Positions 1-5,742 of a stretch of DNA of 8,711 nucleotides are shown piece by piece. Positions within the stretch are counted from its first letter, which is position 1, and each line of letters begins with the position of its first letter. The notes beneath the pieces are model-generated. The model was not told the origin of the DNA. It did no database searches and saw only the letters and a program-made list of their open reading frames with translations. Where the stretch lies: the NCBI GenBank assembly GCA_002731195.1, contig PCAI01000063.1, positions 1-8,711 on the forward strand. Direction: 5' to 3'. The DNA comes from Methanobacteriota archaeon. GTDB lineage: Archaea; Thermoplasmatota; Poseidoniia; Poseidoniales; Thalassarchaeaceae. The position numbers were made by a program, and so were the translations under genes.

Positions 1-243
1 GCCCGTTCTCCAATGGAAGCGGCGGAAAATGCGGGAGATAGGCCAGTATACCTCACTCATGGCAAAGAAGATCCACGAGTTTCAATCGTTCATTCTGAAA
101 ACTTTGAAGAAAGGATGATTCTTGAAGGAGGGGATGTATCTACTTGGTATGTTAATGATAGGGGCCATGTAGATGCAATATGGGGAGATTCTGGAGAATA
201 TAAAAACAAATTAGTCTCCTTTTTTAAATCTTCATTAGACTAA
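1..243 (+). CDS. alpha/beta hydrolase, C-terminal fragment (5' end outside window)
   Basis: The reading frame is open from base 1 and ends at TAA 241-243, giving the last 80 residues of a protein whose start lies upstream. The ATG at 13 is probably internal. The segment PVYLTHGKEDPRV followed about 40 residues later by RGHVDAI matches the end of the alpha/beta-hydrolase fold: a strand leading to HG, the acid residue of the catalytic triad in the GKEDPRV loop, and the triad histidine in RGH. The nucleophile elbow (GxSxG) would lie outside the window, so whether this is an esterase, a peptidase of the prolyl oligopeptidase type or another hydrolase cannot be settled. The region resembles dienelactone-hydrolase or S9-like C-termini. 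The next gene is convergent, 48 bases away. Confidence 0.75.
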   Translation, partial: ARSPMEAAENAGDRPVYLTHGKEDPRVSIVHSENFEERMILEGGDVSTWYVNDRGHVDAIWGDSGEYKNKLVSFFKSSLD

Positions 244-291
244 TACAAATATTGAAAATAATTAATATTGATAAATAAGATATTTGATAAA

Positions 292-762
292 TTATTTTTT
301 ACGTTGCAGCCAAAGATTGTACATTGGAGAGTTTAATTTTACTTTTCTAGTGCCCAAACGTGCTTCCACATCTGGCCATAAAGATTCTAATTTTCTAAAA
401 GTAGGACAATGTCTGAAACCTAATGCGTGCAAGTATTCATGATAAAGCACGCTAGCTGCTAAACGTTCCCAACGTGATTCAGAAAATAAATCCGGATGTA
501 GATCAATTATCCTTACATCATCAGGACCTAATGTATTCCCATGTGGCCAGAAATCTTTGCCTTTTTCTATTATCTTACCATTTTTGTTTCTCTTTATCCA
601 TCTACTATTTTTCTTAAAACGACAACATCCCAACATTGTTTTGTTATTTTTTCTTAAGTATCCTAATGGAATATTTTTTAATTTATGTATTTCAAAACTA
701 CTTAATTCTGGAATTTTTGAAATCGTATCAATGACAGAAATGCTCAGTCGGTGTATGGGCAT
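292..762 (-). CDS. SprT/YgjP-like zincin metalloprotein (HExxH)
   Basis: This 156-residue protein carries the zinc-metallopeptidase signature HEYLH (H108, E109, H112), followed by H118 five residues on and then the run PTFRKLESLWPD. HExxH-x5-H followed by an aromatic residue and a P-D is typical of the SprT-like and YgjP/WLM-like families of the zincin clan, where the three histidines bind zinc and the glutamate is the general base. No C-terminal zinc ribbon, as found in SprT/Spartan, is visible; the protein ends soon after a basic tail. There is no signal peptide or membrane segment, so it is probably cytosolic. Family members include DNA-protein crosslink proteases, but the substrate here is unknown. 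The ATG at 760-762 has no Shine-Dalgarno sequence. A TATA-like stretch lies about 29 bases upstream, so the transcript may be nearly leaderless. The neighbour at 870 is divergent. Confidence 0.7.
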   Translation of the reverse strand: MPIHRLSISVIDTISKIPELSSFEIHKLKNIPLGYLRKNNKTMLGCCRFKKNSRWIKRNKNGKIIEKGKDFWPHGNTLGPDDVRIIDLHPDLFSESRWERLAASVLYHEYLHALGFRHCPTFRKLESLWPDVEARLGTRKVKLNSPMYNLWLQRKK

Positions 763-786
763 TGCAACTACGAAAATAGTTAATTC

Positions 787-796
787 AAATAAACTT
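787..796 (-). promoter_or_regulatory. putative TATA box for the zincin gene
   Basis: On the minus strand this reads AGTTTATTTG, an AT-rich box centred about 29 bases before the ATG at 762. Archaeal TATA boxes usually sit about 26 bases before the transcription start, so the predicted transcript would begin only a few bases before the start codon. The assignment rests on position and composition only. Confidence 0.35.
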
Positions 797-830
797 TTGA
801 TGAAATAAGATTCTAATGAGCTAAAACAAA

Positions 831-838
831 AATATATA
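831..838 (+). promoter_or_regulatory. putative TATA box for the 56-residue membrane protein gene
   Basis: AATATATA lies about 35 bases before the ATG at 870. By the archaeal spacing rule this predicts a start near 861 and a leader of roughly nine bases. No Shine-Dalgarno sequence is visible in ATCAATTGATTATT just before the ATG. With the minus-strand box at 787-796 it makes a compact divergent promoter region. Confidence 0.35.
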
Positions 839-869
839 TGTGTCCCACACTTGACATCAATTGATTATT

Positions 870-1040
870 ATGAGTGGGCAAATAGCAAAAATTGGATTGA
901 TAGCAAGTATGTTTTCGGTAGTTGGATCGTTATACGTTTATTTTGTAGGCGATAACGAAAGTCTAGGAATATTTGTAGGACTTTGGGCTCCAACATTAAT
1001 ATTGGCAAGTAATGAGATAGAAGCTTGGATGGATAACTGA
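870..1040 (+). CDS. small two-helix membrane protein, 56 aa, function unknown
   Basis: An ATG at 870 opens a 56-codon frame that ends at TGA 1038-1040. The protein begins MSGQIAKIGLIASMF and ends SNEIEAWMDN. Two hydrophobic stretches, about residues 8-26 and 32-47, are separated by a short polar loop (GDNES), which suggests a hairpin of two membrane helices. The second contains GLWAPTLIL, a tryptophan-proline pattern like that of many short uncharacterised membrane proteins in marine microbes. The frame fills the space between the zincin promoter and pdxH exactly, its stop codon abuts the pdxH stop codon, and its codons look like those of the neighbours. I take it as a real gene. There is no signal peptide cleavage site and no recognised domain, so function is unknown. 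Confidence 0.65.
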   Translation: MSGQIAKIGLIASMFSVVGSLYVYFVGDNESLGIFVGLWAPTLILASNEIEAWMDN

Positions 1041-1673
1041 TTACGGATAGAGACGTTTTTCAATCCATTCGTTGTTGATAAATTTCAAAGATATTCTTTC
1101 ATGAAGTCTACTAGGCCTTCCAGACCAATATTCTATTGAATGAATTATTATTTTGTAGCCCCCCCAGTGATTAGGTAATGGTATTTCTTGATCCTTGAAT
1201 TTTTCTTCAGTTACCCTGAACTCATCATCAAGTTTGCCAATAGATTCCAATTCTTTACTCTGAATAGATGTGTATGCGGCTATTTGACTTAATCTTGGAC
1301 GAGAGTTGTGATAATCAAAAACGATTTCTCTGGAGAGTTCCGAAGCTTTTCCTAAAATTCTGACTTGTTTTTCTAATGAAGGCCAGAAAAACGTAACCGC
1401 TACATTTTCATTATATTCAATATCGTGTGCTTTATCACTCTCCAGATTTGTGAAAAATCCTATTTCAGAATCATTGATATGTTTTAATAAAACCATTCGA
1501 CTTCTTGGAAAACCGTCTTTACTAACTGTTGAAAGGCACATTGCATTTGCCTCAATTAAATTGTTATCAACAGCTTCTTTTATCCAATCTTTGAGAAGTT
1601 CTAGCGGCTTATTGACATTTGGAACTGTGATTGGCCCTCCATCTCTGTAATCTACTCTGATTTCTCTTACCAT
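1041..1673 (-). CDS. pdxH: pyridoxamine 5'-phosphate oxidase
   Basis: This 210-residue flavoprotein (E. coli PdxH is 218) oxidises pyridoxamine or pyridoxine 5'-phosphate to pyridoxal 5'-phosphate using FMN and oxygen. Family motifs run in order: EANAMCLSTV (41-50), the FMN-binding RMVLLK (59-64), FFTNLESDK (73-81), FFWPSLEKQVR (95-105), SRPRLSQIAAYTS (124-136), HWGGYK (169-174) and the C-terminal RLHER and RLYP. With a constant shift of eight, K64, Y121, R125 and S129 match the E. coli substrate-binding K72, Y129, R133 and S137, and R189/H191 match R197/H199, so the active site is intact. One deviation is SDK where SRK is usual in the phosphate-contacting loop of FMN. The ATG at 1673 lacks a Shine-Dalgarno sequence and has a TATA-like box 28 bases upstream. 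The gene is divergent from the rhodopsin. Confidence 0.95.
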   Translation of the reverse strand: MVREIRVDYRDGGPITVPNVNKPLELLKDWIKEAVDNNLIEANAMCLSTVSKDGFPRSRMVLLKHINDSEIGFFTNLESDKAHDIEYNENVAVTFFWPSLEKQVRILGKASELSREIVFDYHNSRPRLSQIAAYTSIQSKELESIGKLDDEFRVTEEKFKDQEIPLPNHWGGYKIIIHSIEYWSGRPSRLHERISLKFINNEWIEKRLYP

Positions 1674-1696
1674 ATTTATTGGCCAGTGTATCCTCG

Positions 1697-1704
1697 TATA
1701 AATA
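1697..1704 (-). promoter_or_regulatory. putative TATA box for pdxH
   Basis: TATAAATA on the plus strand (TATTTATA on the minus strand) is centred about 28 bases before the pdxH ATG. This spacing predicts transcription starting one to three bases before the start codon, a leaderless mRNA. The same box read on the plus strand could also drive a longer rhodopsin leader, so its direction is inferred. Confidence 0.45.
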
Positions 1705-1760
1705 TGGGTTTTAAAAATAATTATAAATATAGATTAAAAATTATAGTTAAATACAATTAC

Positions 1761-1770
1761 TTATAAATAA
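1761..1770 (+). promoter_or_regulatory. putative TATA box for proteorhodopsin
   Basis: TTATAAATAA is centred about 24 bases before the rhodopsin ATG at 1789, which puts the predicted transcription start at or within a few bases of the ATG. No Shine-Dalgarno sequence is present in GATGGACAATAT. A second similar box, TTATAAATAT, sits at 1721-1730 and would give a leader of about 38 bases. A leaderless transcript from the nearer box is the simpler reading. Confidence 0.45.
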
Positions 1771-1788
1771 TTAATTGATGGACAATAT

Positions 1789-2643
1789 ATGAACGGTACG
1801 GTATCGTCTAATATTAGCCTAAAAAAGAATGTTATAGTGTTGACCTTAGTTGGTTTGGCATTAATGATTGTTCAGTCAGTGAATGCTGCAACAGTCAATC
1901 CGGAAGTAAAATATGATGGTGATGCATTAGGAAGAGCAACTTTCTTCCTTTTCTTCATTGGGTATATCTCAATGGGTGCTGCCTTTGTTTTCTTCATGAG
2001 TGAAAGAAACAACGTTGCTCCAGAATTCAGAACCACCATGACTATTTCTGCATTAATAGTTGGTATTGCTGCGTTCCACTATTACTACATGCGTGGAGTA
2101 TACATAGATACAGGTGCAGTTAGTACTGATTATAGATACATGGATTGGATCATTACAGTACCCCTAATGGCATTAAAATTCCCTTCTCTTATTGGAAAAG
2201 ATGCAATTACTGATAATAAAGTGTTAGGACTTGGATTTACGGGAGTCTGTTTTGTTGGTGCTTTGATAATGATTTCTTTTGGATACCTTGGAGAAACGGG
2301 GGTAATGCATGAAGGATTGGGCTTAATTATTGGTGGCGTAGGATGGGTCATGATAATGGTAGCTACAGGTTTACCATTTGGCCTATATGATGGATTAGGA
2401 GTAGATAATAGCAAGATCAGAGAGGAATTAGTATGGAGTACTAATGCCCTAAGAACTTTCATACTAGTGGGATGGGTTATTTATCCAATTGGATATCTTG
2501 TTGGAACTGAAATGGTTGATGCAGGGGCAGATGGGAAAGAAATAATGGCTATACTGTACAACATTGCTGACATGATTAACAAAATAGGGTTTGGTATCGT
2601 AGCATGGATGGGTGCTAAAAAGGCATCTTCTGTAATGTCTTAA
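1789..2643 (+). CDS. proteorhodopsin, light-driven proton pump, green-tuned, DTK motif
   Basis: This 284-residue retinal protein is probably an outward proton pump of the cytoplasmic membrane. A hydrophobic N-terminus ending near VNA (residues 31-33) looks like a cleavable signal peptide, and seven membrane helices follow. Retinal would bind K265 in helix G (ADMINKIGFG), with D261 as the second counterion. Using proteorhodopsin numbering shifted by 22, H97 matches H75, R116 matches R94, D119 matches the proton acceptor D97, and T123 matches T101. M127 occupies the tuning position 105, where leucine or methionine gives green and glutamine gives blue absorption. K130 replaces the usual proton donor E108, so the helix-C motif is DTK, not DTE. 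The pocket residues W229, Y232 and P233 are present. A lysine donor is known from Exiguobacterium rhodopsin. No retinal or carotenoid synthesis gene is in the window. The gene stands alone, divergent from pdxH, with a possibly leaderless promoter. Confidence 0.96.
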   Translation: MNGTVSSNISLKKNVIVLTLVGLALMIVQSVNAATVNPEVKYDGDALGRATFFLFFIGYISMGAAFVFFMSERNNVAPEFRTTMTISALIVGIAAFHYYYMRGVYIDTGAVSTDYRYMDWIITVPLMALKFPSLIGKDAITDNKVLGLGFTGVCFVGALIMISFGYLGETGVMHEGLGLIIGGVGWVMIMVATGLPFGLYDGLGVDNSKIREELVWSTNALRTFILVGWVIYPIGYLVGTEMVDAGADGKEIMAILYNIADMINKIGFGIVAWMGAKKASSVMS

Positions 2644-2673
2644 TTACTTAAAGAAGTTAGAAATGGAATAAGA

Positions 2674-2707
2674 GGAGGACTCTTTGCTATTGAGCAGAGA
2701 GTTTTCC
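2674..2707. terminator. 14-bp hairpin between convergent rhodopsin and DCC genes
   Basis: GGAGGACTCTTTGC (2674-2687) pairs over its full length with GCAGAGAGTTTTCC (2694-2707) around a six-base loop, counting three G-T wobbles in the plus-strand RNA. It starts 31 bases after the rhodopsin stop and ends 11 bases before the end of the DCC gene. No long T run follows on the plus strand, so it is not a classical intrinsic terminator. A role in 3'-end formation or mRNA stability is more likely. On the minus strand the wobbles become A-C mismatches, so the structure favours the rhodopsin transcript. Confidence 0.5.
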
Positions 2708-2718
2708 CCTATCCAGAG

Positions 2719-3117
2719 TTATTGATTTAAATTAGGGAAAATACAAGTATCAGGTCTTTTGAATAAGTAATGTCTATACTTTGAAATTAACATATATATT
2801 ACATCTCTGAAAGGCAATGGTACTAACCAAAAAATTGGGAAGAATATTTTGTAATGAGGTTTCATATAAAGTAGAAATCTTATTCCGGCTGCTGATCTAA
2901 TGAATGTTTTATCATTTCTTACTAGATATACTGTATCTGCTTTTTGATAATTCTTTGAGAATGTGGAAATTATATTTTTTCCTTCTTCGGAGTTATTTGC
3001 AATAAATTTTAATGATGATTCTTTTCCTAGTCTAGGATGAATAAAAAGAGCAAGGTTTGAACAAAGTCCACAATCCCCATCCATCAATAGAATATCAGAA
3101 TTATATATTTTAATCAC
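2719..3117 (-). CDS. DCC-family thiol-disulfide oxidoreductase (DUF393)
   Basis: This 132-residue protein opens with a beta strand and the family motif MDGDCGLCSN, placing a CxxC pair at C16 and C19. The family is called DCC after the D-x-x-C-x-x-C pattern and is predicted to be thioredoxin-like and to catalyse thiol-disulfide exchange. Further family features are a mid-protein KADTVYLV strand, the SAAGIRFLL helix, and the end pattern YRHYLFKRPDTC. It starts at a GTG (3115-3117) that overlaps the last eight bases of the upstream DUF2071 gene in the run GTGATTAA, so translation is probably coupled to that gene. The hydrophobic segment near residues 88-113 is typical of the family and need not be a membrane helix. 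Substrate and partner are unknown. The family assignment is firm and the enzymatic role is inferred. Confidence 0.85.
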   Translation of the reverse strand: MIKIYNSDILLMDGDCGLCSNLALFIHPRLGKESSLKFIANNSEEGKNIISTFSKNYQKADTVYLVRNDKTFIRSAAGIRFLLYMKPHYKIFFPIFWLVPLPFRDVIYMLISKYRHYLFKRPDTCIFPNLNQ

Positions 3118-3862
3118 CCCTTACAGATTCAAGATTCCATGTCTTCACTTTTACGCCTCGTGTAATATGGACAAGATCTGGGGAAAGATAATTATTAATT
3201 CCTAAATTAAAGGATTCTGTTAAAGTGTTTTTCTCAATCATTGCCTCACCATCGGAATATTCCCAAGGATTATGTTGAGTATATGCCATGTATAATTTAT
3301 CCTTGTGTGAAACGTACAAACAATATCGTTCAAATAAAAAATATTCTAATGTATTCTTTTTGGCCCTTCTGGTATCTCCTATTGGCTTTGATTTGCCTTT
3401 TAATTCCAAACCATTAGAATCCCGTTGTGAATGCCAAATATAGTTTCCTTCTGATGTTTTGACATTTGCTTTTGCATATTTGTATGGAAGTCCATAGACT
3501 CTAGGAGCATAGGTACAAGTAACGTAACTTTGCGCATCCAAAGTCAGAAATAGAACTCCTGCCTTCCCATTTTTCTTAACATACGTACGGACGTTAAACT
3601 CAGGGAAAGTAGATATAAATGGCAAATAAGGAAGGAAATGGGGCCTTACTTTTTCCATTATAAATGGGATAGTTCCCACATATGCTTTGCCTTGAAAAGT
3701 ATCTAATTCTAAATCTTCAGGAATATATGGTTTAATCTTCTCAGGATTAATTTCCCAATGTAAAAAAGTTAGATTAATCCAATTTTGTCTTAAAGCCCAT
3801 CTTCTATCTGGCATGGGAAATGGAAGATGTTCCAACTTCCACTCTACATTTACCATGACCAT
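3110..3862 (-). CDS. DUF2071 (YqjF-like) protein
   Basis: This protein of 250 residues (248 if the second ATG is used) matches the DUF2071/YqjF family: RRWALRQNWINLTFLHWEI near the N-terminus, IPEDLELDTFQGKAYVGTIPF, FPEFNVRTYVKKNGKAGVLFLTLDA, and a later AKANVKTSEGNY region. The family is structurally related to acetoacetate decarboxylase-like folds, but no catalytic function is established. No membrane helix or signal peptide is seen, so it is presumably cytosolic. Two in-frame ATG codons lie at 3862 and 3856. A TATA-like stretch (minus-strand TGTTTTTATCT, 3877-3887) is 26 bases from the second, which favours the 3856 start on a leaderless transcript. The gene overlaps the downstream DCC gene by eight bases, so the two form an operon. 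Confidence 0.8.
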   Translation of the reverse strand: MVMVNVEWKLEHLPFPMPDRRWALRQNWINLTFLHWEINPEKIKPYIPEDLELDTFQGKAYVGTIPFIMEKVRPHFLPYLPFISTFPEFNVRTYVKKNGKAGVLFLTLDAQSYVTCTYAPRVYGLPYKYAKANVKTSEGNYIWHSQRDSNGLELKGKSKPIGDTRRAKKNTLEYFLFERYCLYVSHKDKLYMAYTQHNPWEYSDGEAMIEKNTLTESFNLGINNYLSPDLVHITRGVKVKTWNLESVRGD

Positions 3863-3876
3863 CCTTCAATAGTCAC

Positions 3877-3887
3877 AGATAAAAACA
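3877..3887 (-). promoter_or_regulatory. putative TATA box for the DUF2071-DCC operon
   Basis: TGTTTTTATCT on the minus strand is centred 26 bases before the ATG at 3856 and 20 before the ATG at 3862. The spacing supports the inner start codon. It is an AT-rich match only. Confidence 0.3.
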
Positions 3888-3940
3888 ATCACACAAAATG
3901 CCGTGGTAAAAACTAAATCATGATGTATTAGTCATTGATT

Positions 3941-4369
3941 ATGGGCGATAATAAATGTGCTTATGATAGTTGTAATGCACTTGAATTTAGAACCTCCGGA
4001 TATTGCCTAAAACACAAAGATGGACCCAAAACTACCTTGATTAGTGAAATTAATCCAATAAAATCTGAAACCTTAGAAGAATTTGATATGGTCGAAACCC
4101 CTAAAGAAAAATATAATACTACTGTTTGGTTTCTAGCTGGATTTTTTGTGGGCCCTATATTTGCGATTATTATGGGAGCCTTATCAGAAGTTTTACTTAC
4201 GGTTAATGAAGGGTTTGCAGGTTTTACAATGTGCATAATATTACCAGCAGTTTACATAATTGGAATTATATGGGGATTTAGAAGCAATGGGACTACTGGG
4301 TTTGCATTAGGATTATTAGTAATGCCAATAATTTTCGGTTTGTTTGTTTTATGGATATTTTATATTTAG
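3941..4369 (+). CDS. small membrane protein with possible N-terminal zinc-binding motif
   Basis: The protein has 142 residues from the ATG at 3941. An upstream TTG at 3935 is in frame but adds only two residues and is less likely. The N-terminus carries C6-x4-C11-x10-C22-x2-H25 (NKCAYDSC, then GYCLKH), a spacing that could bind one zinc ion in a short finger or treble-clef-like knuckle. A polar, partly acidic linker (about 27-60) follows, then three hydrophobic stretches at roughly 61-81, 93-113 and 118-141 that look like membrane helices. The linker and finger would face one side of the membrane, probably the cytoplasm. I do not recognise a named family. It is a single gene, divergent from the DUF2071 operon by 78 bases and convergent with the M20 gene 57 bases away. 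Hypothetical, but clearly protein-coding by composition. Confidence 0.7.
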   Translation: MGDNKCAYDSCNALEFRTSGYCLKHKDGPKTTLISEINPIKSETLEEFDMVETPKEKYNTTVWFLAGFFVGPIFAIIMGALSEVLLTVNEGFAGFTMCIILPAVYIIGIIWGFRSNGTTGFALGLLVMPIIFGLFVLWIFYI

Positions 4370-4426
4370 CACCGAAGGTTTGTTTATGTAAAATTAAATT
4401 GGAAAAAGACATTAAAACCATTTAGT

Positions 4427-5626
4427 TTATTGATTTATTTGAGATAAATGACTAAGTGATTTCAATGCACAATTTACATGAATAGCTGAGCCCAAGGGTA
4501 ATGCTTCTTCATCTACTTTGAACATAGGATGATGTACATCATAAATTGCATCGATTTCCGGATTACTTACTCCTAAGAAAGCAAAACAACCTGGTATTTT
4601 CTGTGTATAATATGCAAAATCTTCCCCACCCATTATTGGAGGCATTTCTATTACTTTGTCTTGACCTAGTATTTCTTTACCAACTGATTTTCCTAATTCC
4701 CAACAATCCATATCATTAACTGTTGGAGGATAATCATGACCAGGGAACGTGACTTCAGCCTCACAACGGTTGGCTATTGCTACTGATTCAGAAACTTCCT
4801 TCACTCTTTTTTGTAGATTCAATAATCCATCCAAGGTTAATGAACGGATGGTACCTTGTAACTCCATTGTCGATGGAATAACATTCCATGCATCTCCTGC
4901 GTTCATCATTGTAACACTAATTACTCCAGATTCTAATGGGTTTAACTCTCGAGAAATAATTGATTGTAACTCCACAACAATCTTGGAACCAGTAATGACA
5001 GGATCTATGGTGTTATGAGGGGCGGCTGCGTGCCCTCCGTTTCCTTTTACTATAATTTTTAACGATCCTGCAGCAGCCAATAAAGTTCCTTCTCTTGATG
5101 CCAACATACCAGTAGGAAGCTGTCCTGCCACATGTAAGCCGAATATTTGTTGGACATCTGGATTGAGTAGTACTCCTTCATCCCTCATCATTTTTCCTCC
5201 TGCTCCTCCTTCTTCAGCAGGTTGAAAAATTAACTTTACAGTGCCTTGAATCTGATCTTCATTTTCTTTCAATATTCTTGCTGCTCCAAGCAACATAGCA
5301 GTGTGACAATCATGGCCACATGCATGCATTTTACCGTCTATTTCACTCTTAAAATCTACTTGTGCCTCTTCATGTATTGGCAAAGCATCCATATCAGCCC
5401 TTAATGCAATACAAGGTCCATTTCCATCACCAATTATTCCAACAACACCAGTTATTGCAATATCTTTCTGAAAAGGTATTTCAAGTTCTGCCAAAGTTTC
5501 TTGTACTAATTTACTAGTTTCAAATTCCTCATACATTAATTCGGGATGACGATGTATTTTTCTTCTCTTCTCGAGAATCCATGGTTTAATATCATTGGCC
5601 TTGGATAAAATATCAGTACTTTTCAT
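4427..5626 (-). CDS. M20-family amidohydrolase/carboxypeptidase (hippurate or IAA-amino acid hydrolase type)
   Basis: This 399-residue enzyme is full length for the M20D/amidohydrolase group, which removes acyl groups from N-acyl amino acids or cleaves similar amides. Motifs in order: RRKIHRHPELMYEEFET (21-37), ALRADMDALPI (74-84), HACGHDCHTAML (101-112) with metal-binding C103 and H105, FQPAEEGGAGG (135-144) with catalytic and metal-binding E138 and E139, GLHV (163-166) with H165, the dimerisation-domain motif GNGGHAAAPH (195-204), IMGGEDFAYY (331-340) and VHHPMFKVDE (364-373) with H366 as the likely last metal ligand. All expected ligands of the two-metal centre are present. No signal peptide is visible, so it is cytosolic and probably acts on imported peptides or conjugates. 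The ATG at 5626 lacks a Shine-Dalgarno sequence. The precise substrate cannot be read from sequence. Confidence 0.9.
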   Translation of the reverse strand: MKSTDILSKANDIKPWILEKRRKIHRHPELMYEEFETSKLVQETLAELEIPFQKDIAITGVVGIIGDGNGPCIALRADMDALPIHEEAQVDFKSEIDGKMHACGHDCHTAMLLGAARILKENEDQIQGTVKLIFQPAEEGGAGGKMMRDEGVLLNPDVQQIFGLHVAGQLPTGMLASREGTLLAAAGSLKIIVKGNGGHAAAPHNTIDPVITGSKIVVELQSIISRELNPLESGVISVTMMNAGDAWNVIPSTMELQGTIRSLTLDGLLNLQKRVKEVSESVAIANRCEAEVTFPGHDYPPTVNDMDCWELGKSVGKEILGQDKVIEMPPIMGGEDFAYYTQKIPGCFAFLGVSNPEIDAIYDVHHPMFKVDEEALPLGSAIHVNCALKSLSHLSQINQ

Positions 5627-5662
5627 AACTATTCTGAAGCAGTATGAATATTAGAATTATCT

Positions 5663-5673
5663 TGAATAAATAC
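5663..5673 (-). promoter_or_regulatory. putative TATA box for the M20 amidohydrolase gene
   Basis: GTATTTATTCA on the minus strand is centred about 42 bases before the ATG at 5626, which predicts a leader of about 16 bases. No ribosome binding site is visible in that leader. Low-confidence positional match. Confidence 0.3.
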
Positions 5674-5695
5674 CCTAAAGCGATGTGAATTTACT

Positions 5696-5705
5696 AATTT
5701 ATTAA
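5696..5705 (+). promoter_or_regulatory. putative TATA box for the aldo/keto reductase gene
   Basis: AATTTATTAA is centred near 5700, predicting a start near 5726. The leader to the ATG at 5743 would be about 17 bases and contains a small inverted repeat, TAGTT-GTCT-AACTA (5725-5738). No Shine-Dalgarno sequence is present. Confidence 0.3.
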
Positions 5706-5742
5706 CCGCAATCTTGAAACACATTAGTTGTCTAACTACACT

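Noticed and set aside
244..291. Short repeated ATATTGA/TATTTGATAAAT motifs in the hydrolase-zincin gap
   Set aside because: The repeats are imperfect, very AT-rich and only 48 bases in total, so they are expected by chance.
293..300. T-rich run after the alpha/beta hydrolase as a terminator
   Set aside because: It lies inside the end of the convergent zincin coding sequence (two lysine codons) with no stem before it; in AT-rich DNA such runs are common, so the support is too weak for a feature.
557..808. Plus-strand open frame of 83 codons
   Set aside because: It lies antisense to the zincin gene and its apparent hydrophobic protein is an artefact of the opposite strand; the HExxH protein on the minus strand is the real gene.
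2130..2462. Minus-strand open frame of 110 codons inside proteorhodopsin
   Set aside because: It is antisense to a clear seven-helix rhodopsin and encodes no recognisable domain; it is a shadow frame.
3961..4236. Minus-strand frame of 91 codons inside the small membrane protein gene
   Set aside because: The plus-strand gene has a cysteine/histidine motif and membrane helices; the antisense product has no recognisable feature.
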